A stretch of 18,072 nt of DNA from Alphaproteobacteria bacterium (GCA_004356215.1 SMXR01000011.1:1-18072); one strand, 5' to 3'. Positions 7,547 to 15,044 are shown, numbered from the stretch's first letter. The notes: generated from the letters alone by a model not told the origin. Program-made: numbers and translations.

Positions 7547-7778
7547 GTTCTGCGGCCCATCGTATTTCAGCTGCCTTTCTTGCAATCTCTCTACGGCGAT
7601 AGGCAGACATTTTAGCGGCGCGGGCTTTACCACCGAGCCGACCTAATTCCTGGGCGGCTTTGCTTTTGCCACTTTTTTCAATATCTTCTTCGCTCTCGCC
7701 TGTGGCAATCTGAGCAACCTTTACGGCTGTACCAATTACATCGGCTGGACGTTTTTGACCTTTTGGGCCTTTTGGCAT
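7524..7778 (-). CDS. Small basic GGKARA-motif protein
   Basis: An 84-residue protein if started at the ATG at 7778 (MPKGPKGQKRPADVIG), which has GGAG six bases upstream; the longer frame back to 7811 lacks such a site. It is basic and contains KRPADVIGTAVKVAQIATGE followed by a KGG-like segment, LGRLGGKARAAKMS, and RRREIARKAAEIRW. This matches a conserved alphaproteobacterial family often labelled RNA-binding or KGG-domain protein without strong experimental support. Orthologues usually end near the RW; here the tail AAEHRERGLQ overlaps the dipeptidase remnant and may have been acquired at that joint. A nucleic-acid-associated role is plausible from composition only. Confidence 0.75.
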   Translation of the reverse strand: MPKGPKGQKRPADVIGTAVKVAQIATGESEEDIEKSGKSKAAQELGRLGGKARAAKMSAYRRREIARKAAEIRWAAEHRERGLQ

Positions 7779-7788
7779 ATTTATCTCC

Positions 7789-7806
7789 ATGCTTTGCGCT
7801 AAGCAT
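7789..7806. promoter_or_regulatory. Dyad next to the ribosome binding site of the GGKARA gene
   Basis: ATGCTTTGCGCTAAGCAT has 6-bp perfect arms (ATGCTT and AAGCAT) and a symmetric GCGC centre. It abuts the GGAG at 7785-7788 of the minus-strand gene. It could be an operator or a translation-affecting hairpin; no further evidence. Confidence 0.3.
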
Positions 7807-7951
7807 AACACAGATAAGGGAAAGATTTCTAGGGAATGTAAGGTGGACTTGTTTCAAAGTGAGACACTACCAAAACATTCATGCAACAGAAATTCACCTC
7901 AAGAAAAGGCTCAAATCTAATGTAAGTCTTTGATTTTATTTACAAAAGTGA

Positions 7952-7996
7952 TGGTGCCCAGGGGCGGAATTGAACCACCGACACGAGGATTTTCAG
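7952..7996 (-). tRNA. 3' fragment of tRNA-Phe (positions 32-76), attachment-site remnant
   Basis: On the minus strand the sequence gives an anticodon loop CTGAAAA with GAA anticodon, the stem half TCCTC, variable loop GTGTC, a complete T-arm (GGTGG, TTCAATT, CCGCC with one G-T pair), the acceptor half CCTGGGC, A73 and an encoded CCA. The bases preceding the loop (GCTAA) do not pair with TCCTC, and no D-arm or 5' acceptor GCCCAGG is present. So only nucleotides 32-76 exist and the fragment cannot make a tRNA. A break in the anticodon loop is typical of tyrosine-integrase attachment sites in tRNA genes, and an integrase stump lies 84 bp away. The intact tRNA-Phe should lie elsewhere in the genome. 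Confidence 0.88.
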
Positions 7997-8056
7997 TTAG
8001 CGTACCTTTTAGAAGTAACCATATGATTTAAAAGGATTTTCTTAGTTAGAAATTTC

Positions 8057-8078
8057 AATCTGTTGCAAATCTGTTGCG
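8057..8078. repeat. Tandem 11-bp repeat between the tRNA fragment and the integrase stump
   Basis: AATCTGTTGCA (8057-8067) is followed directly by AATCTGTTGCG (8068-8078), one mismatch. Its place between attachment site and integrase gene fits arm-type integrase binding sites, but this is inference. Confidence 0.5.
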
Positions 8079-8079
8079 T

Positions 8080-8235
8080 TTAGTCAGAAAAAAGGGCTTT
8101 TTCGACACCCTGAGCCAACGCCCGATCACCCTCTAAATCGTCCCATAGGTGCCCATACAAATCAAAAGTTATCTTAATACTGGAATGCCCCATGATAACT
8201 GATAGCCTCTTTGGATCAGCACCCGACTTGATGTA
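8080..8235 (-). pseudogene. Phage-type tyrosine integrase, C-terminal 51 codons only
   Basis: The minus strand encodes YIKSGADPKRLSVIMGHSSI, then KITFDLYGHLWDDLEGDRAL and ends EKALFSD at TAA (8080-8082). GHSS contains the late catalytic His, and FDLYGHL carries the tyrosine nucleophile of phage-type integrases. The Arg-Lys-HxxR part and all earlier domains are missing. A TAA at 8236-8238 lies in frame immediately upstream, where sequence of the exported protein gene begins. It is a non-functional end of an integrative element next to its tRNA-Phe target, distinct in family from the recombinase at 1708. Confidence 0.88.
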
Positions 8236-8527
8236 TTACCTTTACGGACAGTACGGCCGCCCCTCTTGCGGCGCCGCTAATTACCGACCCATCAGGACCA
8301 TATTCAACTGTTGGCGGGATATAGCCCTGAGGTGGCGGTGGTGGATAAGCGGGATTAAAATTTGTCTGCGTGGTCGCCCAGGCTTTGCACTCGGCGGTAT
8401 CTTTGGCCTGCTGTTCCGAGCTTTGACCTTGCGTCGGGAAATAAAATTGACTCTGTTGAGCGATTGCAGGCGCCCCAAACCCGATGCCAACCAGCGCTAA
8501 AAGACTGAATTGGATTCCTTTTCTCAT
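8216..8527 (-). CDS. Exported protein truncated at its glycine-zipper region, out-of-frame fusion end
   Basis: A 103-residue product beginning MRKGIQFSLLALVGIGFG with a clear signal peptide (cleavage near AIA-QQ) and a strong AGGAGG five to six bases before the ATG. Residues 30-85 (AECKAWATTQT, YPPPPPQGYIPP, GPDGSVISGAARGAAV) match exported proteins that continue into a YMGG/glycine-zipper membrane-like segment. That segment is absent: after about GAAVLS the frame enters integrase DNA read in another frame (VIHQVGC) and stops. The gene still has its signal and ribosome binding site, so a shortened periplasmic product may be made. The natural C-terminus seems to have been removed by a deletion with its joint near 8235-8245. 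Confidence 0.75.
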   Translation of the reverse strand: MRKGIQFSLLALVGIGFGAPAIAQQSQFYFPTQGQSSEQQAKDTAECKAWATTQTNFNPAYPPPPPQGYIPPTVEYGPDGSVISGAARGAAVLSVKVIHQVGC

Positions 8528-8635
8528 TCCTTACCTCCTCGTTTCAAATTTGAATTCCTCTTTTTTTTCCCTGCTGGCTCCAGAAAAAAATAAAAAACCA
8601 GTCATTTATTTGTAGTAAAATAATAGGGAGCTTTC

Positions 8636-8665
8636 TTGACATTTCCCGATACGGTAAAAAATTAT
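8636..8665 (+). promoter_or_regulatory. Candidate promoter for the exported repeat protein gene
   Basis: TTGACA (8636-8641) is a perfect -35 box; AATTAT at 8660-8665 with an 18-base spacer is a moderate -10. It lies about 110 bp before the start at 8773. The surrounding 15-mer CTTTCTTGACATTTC is repeated, in opposite orientation, at 8712 (partial) and 13725. Confidence 0.4.
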
Positions 8666-8711
8666 TGATAATTTTTTTTGAATTTAAAGTGGGAATTTTT
8701 TTCCTGTCGCA

Positions 8712-8723
8712 AAATGTCAAGAA
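8712..8723 (-). promoter_or_regulatory. Inverted copy of the TTCTTGACATTT motif
   Basis: AAATGTCAAGAA on the plus strand is the complement of TTCTTGACATTT at 8634-8645. The pair forms a widely spaced inverted repeat in the divergent promoter region. Read on the minus strand it could be the -35 of the truncated exported protein gene (start at 8527), but no good -10 follows. Confidence 0.35.
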
Positions 8724-8772
8724 CCCGGCTTCTCCAACTGTTAGGGTTCAATCCAACTCTTTTGAGGAAATT

Positions 8773-11091
8773 ATGAAAAACTGTATCAGGTTTTTTTTGA
8801 TTCCACTTTTAATCTTGGGACCGGCTTGGTTGGCCCATACTCAGGTAGAGGATCAGGATGTCCAGAGTGCCATTGAGGGGCCTATATATGATTGGCCCCG
8901 GGAATTTTTTGGCCCGAACGGTGAAAAACTTGAAATCCACCAGCCGCAAATTATTGAGTGGGATAATTACCAGCGGATCGAAGCTATTTCAGCGGTGGCG
9001 TTTTATTTGACCGAAGAGGCAAGCCCGTCCCTCGGGGTCATAAAATTTTCCGCGCGGACGGATGCAGATCTTGATAACCAGGAAGTCCTGTTGGCCGGGT
9101 TTGAATTGCGAAGTTCTAAATTTTCCGATCTTGATGAAGCAACCTCACAAAAAATTTCAGCCGAAATTGAAAAAATCCTGGCGCATGAAAAGGCCGTTAT
9201 TATTTCCATGGACCGGATCATTGCCGGCCTGCCCGCCAACCAGCCTAAAACCAGAAGCCTTGAAAGCCAGATTAACCTGGAAGCTCCGCCAATTTTTATC
9301 AGTGAAGACCTGGCGTATCTGGTGATGCTCGATGGCGAACCAATCCTGCAGCAAATAGAGGACAGCGACCTGACCTTTGCGGTAAATACCAATTGGGATT
9401 TGTTTTATAAAAAGGAAAATGAAACATTTTATATCCTGGTTGAAGATTTATGGCTGGAGACCCAGGATTTAAAAGGCGATTGGAAGGTTGCGGAAAATTT
9501 GCCTGAAGATTTTTCGGCCCTGCCCGACGATGACAACTGGGCAGCCGTCAGGGAGAACCTTGAAGGCGGCAAGCCTGAGGGCGATATTCCCTCCCTTTTT
9601 GTCAGTTATCAACCCGCCGAGCTTATTCTTTTTGAGGGCGAGCCCTTGCTGGAAAGCATCGAGGGAACCCAGCTGATGTGGGCCACCAACACCGACAGTG
9701 ATATCCTGTTCTCGCTGGAGACCAACAATTATTATTTCCTGGTTTCCGGGCGCTGGTTCAGAACCCCGGATTTGAACAGCGGCAACTGGACTTTTGCCAC
9801 CCCCGAAATGCCCGGGGATTTTGCCTTGATCCCCGCGGACCATCCCCGGGGCCGGGTCCGGGTTGCGGTCGCCGGAACCCCTGAAGCGGACGAAGCCATT
9901 TTACTCGCCGGGGTTCCGCAAAAGGCCAAAATCAAAAGAAGCGAAGCCAAAATTGATGTCACCTATTCGGGCGAGCCTGAGTTTGAGGCCATTGTCGGCA
10001 CCGAGATGTCCTATGCGGTGAATACCGCCTCCAGTGTTATCAAGGTGAGAGACAACTACCTGGCGGTGGAAGACGGGGTCTGGTTTACCTCCAAAAGCCC
10101 GACCGGGCCCTGGGAGGTTTCGACCGAAGTTCCGGATGAGATTTATACCATCCCGGCGAATTCCCCGGTGCATAATACCACCTATGTTTATGTTTACAGC
10201 CACACCACTGAATATGTTTACACCGGCTACACTTCGGGATACTGGGGAGTTTATGTCGGCTTTGGGGCGGTCATGTACGGCGCCGGGTGGTACCATTCGC
10301 CCTATTATTATTACAATCCCTTCCGGCCTTATTACCCCTACTATTATGGCCATTGGGCCAGCTATGGCTACCGGTCCTACTACAACCCCCATACCGGAAC
10401 CTATGGCCGGGGCGGGTTTGTTTACGGCCCCTATGGAGGCTATGGGGCCGGCGCGCGCTATAACCCGAGCACCGGCGCCTATGCCCGAGGCGCGGTGGCC
10501 TATGGCAATGGCTGGGCCGAAGGGTGGGCACAGGCCTATAATCCCTCCACCGGCCGCGGGGCGATGACGTATCAGGGCGCGAATTCCTATTCAAACTGGG
10601 GCACAAGCGCCGTCAGGGGCGACAACGGCTGGGTGCAAACCGCCCACTACCGGGATGCCGACCAGGGCGCTTTTGGCTACCGCACCTCGGAAGGGGGCGT
10701 CGGCGGGATTGCTTATAAGGATGGCAATGTTTATGCCGGCCGGGATGGCAATGTTTACCGTCGGGACGAAAGCGGCAACTGGCAAAAAAACGACGGCGGC
10801 AGCTGGAACAATGTTGACGTTCCCTCGCGGGATAGCATTGATGGTTCGCAAGCCCGGCAGAATGTGGAGAACAGAAACCTGGATCGAAATACGGTCCAGA
10901 CCCGCCAGACCCCGGCCACTCGAGAGTCAGCGGGCGGCGGCATCCACAGACCCCGGCCAATCGGACCTCACCCGGCGGCGGTATCCAGAACACGGTCAGC
11001 CGCGATTCAACCGGCGGCGGTATTATGTCGAACCGGCAAAATAGCGGCAGCTGGACCAGGCCAAACAGTTCCAACACCAACCGGCAATTGA
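8773..11091 (+). CDS. Large exported beta-repeat protein with Tyr/Gly-rich C-terminus, frameshifted near its end
   Basis: The start at 8773 (MKNCIRFFLIPLLILGPAW, GAGGAAATT before it) gives a signal peptide; an upstream extension to 8665 has no such support. As encoded it has 772 residues. After an N-terminal domain of about 170 residues come three related ~90-residue beta-rich units with the shared pattern GEPxxxxIxGTxLxxAxNTxSD, xYYFLVxxxWF and xxxPxDFxxIP. A Tyr/Gly-rich region follows (GVYVGFGAVMYGAGWY, repeated YNPxTGxYxRG). I recognise the layout from proteobacterial proteins loosely labelled carbohydrate-binding V/XII; function is unproven. It is probably periplasmic or surface-attached. 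A two-base insertion at 10945-10946 moves the end into a wrong frame; restored, the product would be 817 residues ending RQRSGGRRR at 11228. It is followed 36 bp later by an MscS gene. Confidence 0.85.
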   Translation: MKNCIRFFLIPLLILGPAWLAHTQVEDQDVQSAIEGPIYDWPREFFGPNGEKLEIHQPQIIEWDNYQRIEAISAVAFYLTEEASPSLGVIKFSARTDADLDNQEVLLAGFELRSSKFSDLDEATSQKISAEIEKILAHEKAVIISMDRIIAGLPANQPKTRSLESQINLEAPPIFISEDLAYLVMLDGEPILQQIEDSDLTFAVNTNWDLFYKKENETFYILVEDLWLETQDLKGDWKVAENLPEDFSALPDDDNWAAVRENLEGGKPEGDIPSLFVSYQPAELILFEGEPLLESIEGTQLMWATNTDSDILFSLETNNYYFLVSGRWFRTPDLNSGNWTFATPEMPGDFALIPADHPRGRVRVAVAGTPEADEAILLAGVPQKAKIKRSEAKIDVTYSGEPEFEAIVGTEMSYAVNTASSVIKVRDNYLAVEDGVWFTSKSPTGPWEVSTEVPDEIYTIPANSPVHNTTYVYVYSHTTEYVYTGYTSGYWGVYVGFGAVMYGAGWYHSPYYYYNPFRPYYPYYYGHWASYGYRSYYNPHTGTYGRGGFVYGPYGGYGAGARYNPSTGAYARGAVAYGNGWAEGWAQAYNPSTGRGAMTYQGANSYSNWGTSAVRGDNGWVQTAHYRDADQGAFGYRTSEGGVGGIAYKDGNVYAGRDGNVYRRDESGNWQKNDGGSWNNVDVPSRDSIDGSQARQNVENRNLDRNTVQTRQTPATRESAGGGIHRPRPIGPHPAAVSRTRSAAIQPAAVLCRTGKIAAAGPGQTVPTPTGN
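10906..11024 (+). repeat. Three 39-bp (13-codon) repeats interrupted by an extra CA
   Basis: Units at 10906-10944, 10947-10985 and 10986-11024 translate as QTPATRESAGGGI, QTPANRTSPGGGI and QNTVSRDSTGGGI. Units 1 and 2 are separated by two extra bases (CA, 10945-10946, before CAG), which shifts the frame by two. Units 2 and 3 abut without a gap. Confidence 0.88.
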
Positions 11092-11228
11092 ACCGAGATT
11101 CGATGTCCCGTAGTCAGGGAAACCGGCAAACCAGAAGCCGGCAAGACTGGAAAAAAACTGGCAAATACAAGGGCTATGGCCAGAACCGGCAGCGTACCCG
11201 CCAGCGCAGCGGCGGGCGTCGGCGGTAA
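10945..11228 (+). other. Out-of-frame natural C-terminus of the exported repeat protein
   Basis: In the frame restored by dropping CA at 10945-10946 the coding sequence runs through the remaining 13-codon repeats into MSNRQNSGSWTRPNSSNTN and ends QRSGGRRR at TAA 11226-11228. This Asn/Gln/Arg-rich tail has the same composition as the preceding region. The tail actually encoded after the shift (HRPRPIGPHPAAVSRTRSAA and on) looks like out-of-frame sequence. Confidence 0.8.
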
Positions 11229-11264
11229 CAACTGAAACGGCGATTCAAAAGGTGGGGGCAGGAT

Positions 11265-12887
11265 ATGGCACGCGGTCAAAACTTAAGGTTTTTCCCGGCG
11301 ATTTTTCTATTGTGCATGATCGCCCTGGTTTATATCCCCGGGGTGGCTTTGGCTCAAAACGCTGATGAGTCTAAACCGGAAAGGGCGGCCCAAAACGACA
11401 CCGATATTCCAAAAGCGGTTGATGCCCTGGGCCGGACAACCCCGCGGGGAGCCGTCGCTGGTTTTCTGGCGGCCGCCGAGGCCAATGATTTTGACCGCGC
11501 CGCGCAATACCTGGACCTGCGAAATATTTCCGATGAAGCTGCAGATCTCAGCGGCCCGGAGCTGGCTAAACGTCTCGACATTGTGCTGCAGCGAAGCGAA
11601 TGGGTTGATGTCGATGGCTTGAGCGATCACCCAGACGGGATGGCAGGTGATGATCTGCCAAGTTACCGGGAAATGCTGACGCGCCTCAAGCGCGGGGACA
11701 AGGAATTTGTGCTGCTATTGCAACACGTGCCTGGGGGCGAGGGCCAGTTTGTCTGGAAAGTCTCGAATGCGACCGTCTCAAAAATCCCCGAACTTTATTC
11801 TGTGTTCGGGTATGGCGCAGGGATCGAGACAATTGCTGAACTTATCCCCGAGGGGTCCCTTTTTGGGGTGAAGATGTTCAAATGGGTGATTATTCTTGGT
11901 GTCGGCCTTCTTTCCGCTCCAGTTTTATGGGGCATTGGCTGGGCATTGGGCCGAAAACTGCCCATTAAAAACCCGGGAGTTAGGGAGCGCATTACCAAGT
12001 TTCTGACCCGGCCGCTAATGTTGCTTTTTGTCGTGATATTCATGCGCTGGACTTTTGAATATCTCGGGCTTGGTGTAAGTGGTCAAAAGATAACCGCCAG
12101 CTGGACTATTATTACAATTGTCGCGGTCTGGGTTTTGATAGCTTCTATTAGCCTTTTCCGAGATATTTTTTCCCTGAAGCTGGCTGCCAAGGGCCGTCCT
12201 GATGTGGTGGTGCTGCTCAAGCCTCTTATGACCGCAATCAAGACCATCATTGTCATCCTCGCCTTCATGCTTTGGCTGGATAATATAGGCGTCAACATTA
12301 CTACCCTTTTGGCCGGCCTCGGCGTCGGTGGTATAGCTATTGCACTTGCTCTGCAGCGGCCGGTGGAAGATTTCTTGGCAGCTCTCGGCCTGTTTACCCA
12401 GCAGCAAGTCAAGGTTGGTGATTTTTGCCGGTTTGGTGACCAGGTAGGCACCATTGAGGAAATTGGCCTTAGAACAACACGGCTAAGAACCCTTGCAAAT
12501 ACGGTGGTTTCCCTGCCCAATGCGCGGTTTGCCGCTGAATATATCGAAAATATTTCAACCCGGAAAAAGATCCTTTATAACCCGACAATCCGGATCGACT
12601 TTGAAGCTAATCGCAAGGTTTTGGAGGCGGTGCTGAAAAACATTCGCACCATGCTTGGCAAAAATGCCAACGTCGCCGAGGAAGGCTTAAGAGTACGGTA
12701 CCGGAGAATCTCCCTCAATTCCCATGACATAGAGATTTTCGCTTACATTGAGAAAACAGAATGGACTGAATATCTTGAAATAACTGAAACCCTGAATTTG
12801 GAAGTTCTTGATGCAGTTGAAAAAGCAAATGCCAAATTGGCAGTCCCAATTCAAATGATAAAAATGGATTCTTCAAAGCTCAAATAA
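11265..12887 (+). CDS. MscS-family mechanosensitive ion channel with periplasmic N-terminal domain
   Basis: A 540-residue protein with a signal peptide (1-30), a periplasmic domain (about 45-195, starting TPRGAVAGFLAAAEANDFD, a block common to large MscS relatives), and membrane segments near 205-229, 248-268, 278-300 and 318-338. The pore helix and MscS signature follow: GVGGIAIALALQRPVEDFLA (353-372), QVKVGDFCRF and the beta domain GTIEEIGLRTTRLRT. The C-terminal cytoplasmic alpha/beta domain ends at 540. The AQRP-type variant (LALQRPVEDF instead of GLAxQxxxxNF) is seen in the longer MscS branch. It should open on membrane tension to release solutes. It is 36 bp downstream of the exported repeat protein gene on the same strand, so an operon linking surface structure with osmotic protection is likely. 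Confidence 0.92.
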   Translation: MARGQNLRFFPAIFLLCMIALVYIPGVALAQNADESKPERAAQNDTDIPKAVDALGRTTPRGAVAGFLAAAEANDFDRAAQYLDLRNISDEAADLSGPELAKRLDIVLQRSEWVDVDGLSDHPDGMAGDDLPSYREMLTRLKRGDKEFVLLLQHVPGGEGQFVWKVSNATVSKIPELYSVFGYGAGIETIAELIPEGSLFGVKMFKWVIILGVGLLSAPVLWGIGWALGRKLPIKNPGVRERITKFLTRPLMLLFVVIFMRWTFEYLGLGVSGQKITASWTIITIVAVWVLIASISLFRDIFSLKLAAKGRPDVVVLLKPLMTAIKTIIVILAFMLWLDNIGVNITTLLAGLGVGGIAIALALQRPVEDFLAALGLFTQQQVKVGDFCRFGDQVGTIEEIGLRTTRLRTLANTVVSLPNARFAAEYIENISTRKKILYNPTIRIDFEANRKVLEAVLKNIRTMLGKNANVAEEGLRVRYRRISLNSHDIEIFAYIEKTEWTEYLEITETLNLEVLDAVEKANAKLAVPIQMIKMDSSKLK

Positions 12888-12915
12888 CGTCATTCAGTAA
12901 AATGAATTCTATGGA

Positions 12916-13554
12916 CTAATCATCAGCTTCCTGGCTTGGATTATTTTGTTCGGAAGCCACTTTTCCAAAACTTTCAATTATCCCGATTATTTTATCATTT
13001 TGCTGGTTTTGAGATTTTTTCATTTCTTCAACGTGGCCAACGAAGGTTTCATACAAGGCATGAGTTTCCTGTGCGCTCAGATAATTCCAATAAGAAATCA
13101 CTGCTGACATGGTTAAACTTGATGCCGATACCACCACGGCGACAGTGGCGATTGTAAAACTTTTCCGTGAAGATTCTCTGGCTTCATTGCCGATTTGTAT
13201 AATTGTATCATTCATGTTTCTGGCTAACTCAGTAACCTGAAGGAAAACTTGGTTTATTTCCTCGAAATATTCGATAAGGTCGTGCAAACGTTGGTTGGTT
13301 TCCTGAATAGGATCTACTTCGTGGGTTTTTCTTCCGCCTTTTTTCACAGCCAATTTTTTAGCCTTCTCAGCTATTGAGGATCGAAGGGCTTCTCCTTTTT
13401 CAGAAAGCTTTTTCATATCCTCTTTTAAAGTTGGACCTATGGACTTAACCCCAGAAATAGCCTTTTCAAGCTTTTCTGAAAGCGTGCGGTTTTCTTGTAG
13501 TAGTTTCTTGGTTTTTGCACTTGTTTTGTCGGAACGTTTGATTGATTTCCTCAT
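12916..13554 (-). CDS. Single-pass membrane protein with flanking coiled coils, unknown function
   Basis: A 212-residue protein starting at ATG 13554 with GGGAG upstream. Residues 1-75 are lysine-rich and helical (KTKKLLQENRTLSEKLEKAI), residues 84-130 are a second coiled-coil segment (ETNQRLHDLIEYFEEINQVF), residues 134-157 form one membrane segment, and residues 158-200 a short polar helical tail. No catalytic motif is visible. With the strongly basic N-terminus inside, the C-terminal tail would be periplasmic. It is convergent with the MscS gene (28 bp between stops) and divergent from the hydrolase cluster. The coiled coils suggest oligomerisation or partner binding; I do not recognise a family. 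Confidence 0.8.
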   Translation of the reverse strand: MRKSIKRSDKTSAKTKKLLQENRTLSEKLEKAISGVKSIGPTLKEDMKKLSEKGEALRSSIAEKAKKLAVKKGGRKTHEVDPIQETNQRLHDLIEYFEEINQVFLQVTELARNMNDTIIQIGNEARESSRKSFTIATVAVVVSASSLTMSAVISYWNYLSAQETHALYETFVGHVEEMKKSQNQQNDKIIGIIESFGKVASEQNNPSQEADD

Positions 13555-13726
13555 TTTCTTTTCTCCCTTAGGTTTTTCAGCCGTTGCCTGAAAAGGTCAA
13601 AATTCCTGAATTTTCCAGCCGTTTTGGGTGTGTCAATTTTTATCCTTAGGTTTTTAATGGAGATGAAGGAAGAGAAATCCCATTTTTGGTTAAATAAAAT
13701 TTTATTAAAATTTTCCTTTTGTCGTG

Positions 13727-13738
13727 AAATGTCAAGAA
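13727..13738 (-). promoter_or_regulatory. Third copy of the TTCTTGACATTT motif
   Basis: CTTTCTTGACATTTC on the minus strand is identical over 15 bases to the copy at 8632-8646 on the plus strand. It lies in the 265-bp divergent region, 170 bp upstream of the coiled-coil protein gene and 82 bp upstream of the MBL-fold gene. On the minus strand it would offer a perfect -35 box for the coiled-coil gene; the -10 is unclear in the AT-rich sequence that follows. Confidence 0.4.
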
Positions 13739-13819
13739 AGGTCTTTTTAAATTTATTACAAGTATCCGGTTGGTTTCTGATTTTTGATTGGGGCCAGTAG
13801 AAACCGGAGGGGAAAAATT

Positions 13820-14953
13820 ATGAAGAACATTCTGTTTATAACTAGTCTGCTAATAGCTACTGGTGTGGCTTCGGTACAAGCCTCGGCCCAGACGAATGAG
13901 GAATACTTGGAGCAGGGCGCTGCGACTACTGAGAAAAACCACTTGAATGTCCCCTTCGTAAAGCCGGAGAATTGGAAAACCCCTTACACGACGCCTGGTA
14001 ACTGGCCTATTTTCGAAAATCGTGGCCCGATCGACCGTTCACCAAAGGACAAGTCATCGAAGGTACTTGTCATGGGGACAGGCGACCCTACGCCGAATCC
14101 TTATCGATACGGCCCGGCTATGGCGGTCATCGTGAATGGGTATCCCTATTTTGTTGATGCTGGAGAAGGCTGGTGGAGAGCGTTGGCGCATGCCGTATTG
14201 ACACAGGATGCCCTTGATCTTGCGTCAGTCTTTGCCTTGCCAAATCTGAAGTACATGTTCCTCACCCATCTGCATGAAGACCATACCGTGGGACTGCCTT
14301 CGTTTATCTCGAATCCCTACAAATTCATGGAAACTGGTGACAAGAAAGTGTACGGGCCGGAAGGTGTGGACGAGATGATTAGACATATCAACGCGGCCTG
14401 GAGCATCGACCGGCACGAAATGGCCCAGGGTTCCATCGGGCGGGGGCCTCACGGATCAACAGCCGTTGGTATTCCCGTCTGGCCGAATACCGGACTGGAA
14501 GGCCGGATAATCTTCGAGGATGAAAACGTAATTGTTGAAGCCTTTCCCTCGAAGCATGGGTTTCTTGAACATACATATGCTTACAGATTCACGACCAAGC
14601 CAGATGGCCGCGTAATCGCCTTCGGGGGAGACGGAATTTACTCGCAAGGGCTAGTTGCTGCCGCGAAGGATGCAGATATACTGTTCATTGAAGGTATCAC
14701 CCGAAAGAACATCAGGTTCGCCACTTGGGGCGGTGACACGGAAGAAGAGAAGGTTAAGACGATAGGTGCCTACCACATGTTCCCTGATCGCTTGAAGAAG
14801 GTCTACGACGAGTCTGGAGTGAAAAGAATCGTGTTGGTTCACGTCCAGAATTACAGCGATCCTGAAAACTTCGATCGCCTTGGCGTTCTGCAAGAAATGA
14901 TCGATGAAGGCATCGTGAATATCCTCCTTGCTCAGGATGGGGACTTATATTGA
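13820..14953 (+). CDS. Exported MBL-fold metallo-hydrolase
   Basis: The start at 13820 (MKNILFITSLLIATGVASV, GGAGGGG before it) gives a 377-residue precursor with signal peptide cleaved near ASA-QT. The metallo-beta-lactamase motif is HLHEDH (H150, H152, D154, H155). Further ligands are the His in PSKHGFLEHTYAY, the Asp in AFGGDGIYS and the late His in VLVHVQNYSD. The pattern is closest to the RNase Z/arylsulfatase-like (Lactamase_B_2) branch, which hydrolyses phosphate- or sulfate-ester bonds. Secretion argues against an RNA-processing role. It precedes a sulfatase by 91 bp in the same direction, so the pair may act on the same class of ester outside the cytoplasm; the substrate is unknown. 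Confidence 0.9.
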   Translation: MKNILFITSLLIATGVASVQASAQTNEEYLEQGAATTEKNHLNVPFVKPENWKTPYTTPGNWPIFENRGPIDRSPKDKSSKVLVMGTGDPTPNPYRYGPAMAVIVNGYPYFVDAGEGWWRALAHAVLTQDALDLASVFALPNLKYMFLTHLHEDHTVGLPSFISNPYKFMETGDKKVYGPEGVDEMIRHINAAWSIDRHEMAQGSIGRGPHGSTAVGIPVWPNTGLEGRIIFEDENVIVEAFPSKHGFLEHTYAYRFTTKPDGRVIAFGGDGIYSQGLVAAAKDADILFIEGITRKNIRFATWGGDTEEEKVKTIGAYHMFPDRLKKVYDESGVKRIVLVHVQNYSDPENFDRLGVLQEMIDEGIVNILLAQDGDLY

Positions 14954-15044
14954 AATTTTGCTTTTATCAAAACCACCGATTGATAGGAAAATCTAGAGGT
15001 TGCTGAAGGACTGAAAATGCCAATTAAACCTTAGGGAGAGAACT

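Noticed and set aside
7603..7611. GCAGACATT resembling the right arm of the palindromes, within the GGKARA gene
   Set aside because: No matching left arm, and the bases encode the conserved KMS of the protein, so it is chance.
8665..8772. Upstream extension of the exported repeat protein to 8665
   Set aside because: It would hide the signal peptide and overlaps the candidate -10 and AT-rich promoter region; the start at 8773 has a ribosome binding site.
10136..10567. 143-codon plus-strand ORF rich in Pro, Ala and Thr
   Set aside because: Shifted-frame reading of the Tyr/Gly-rich repeats of the exported protein.
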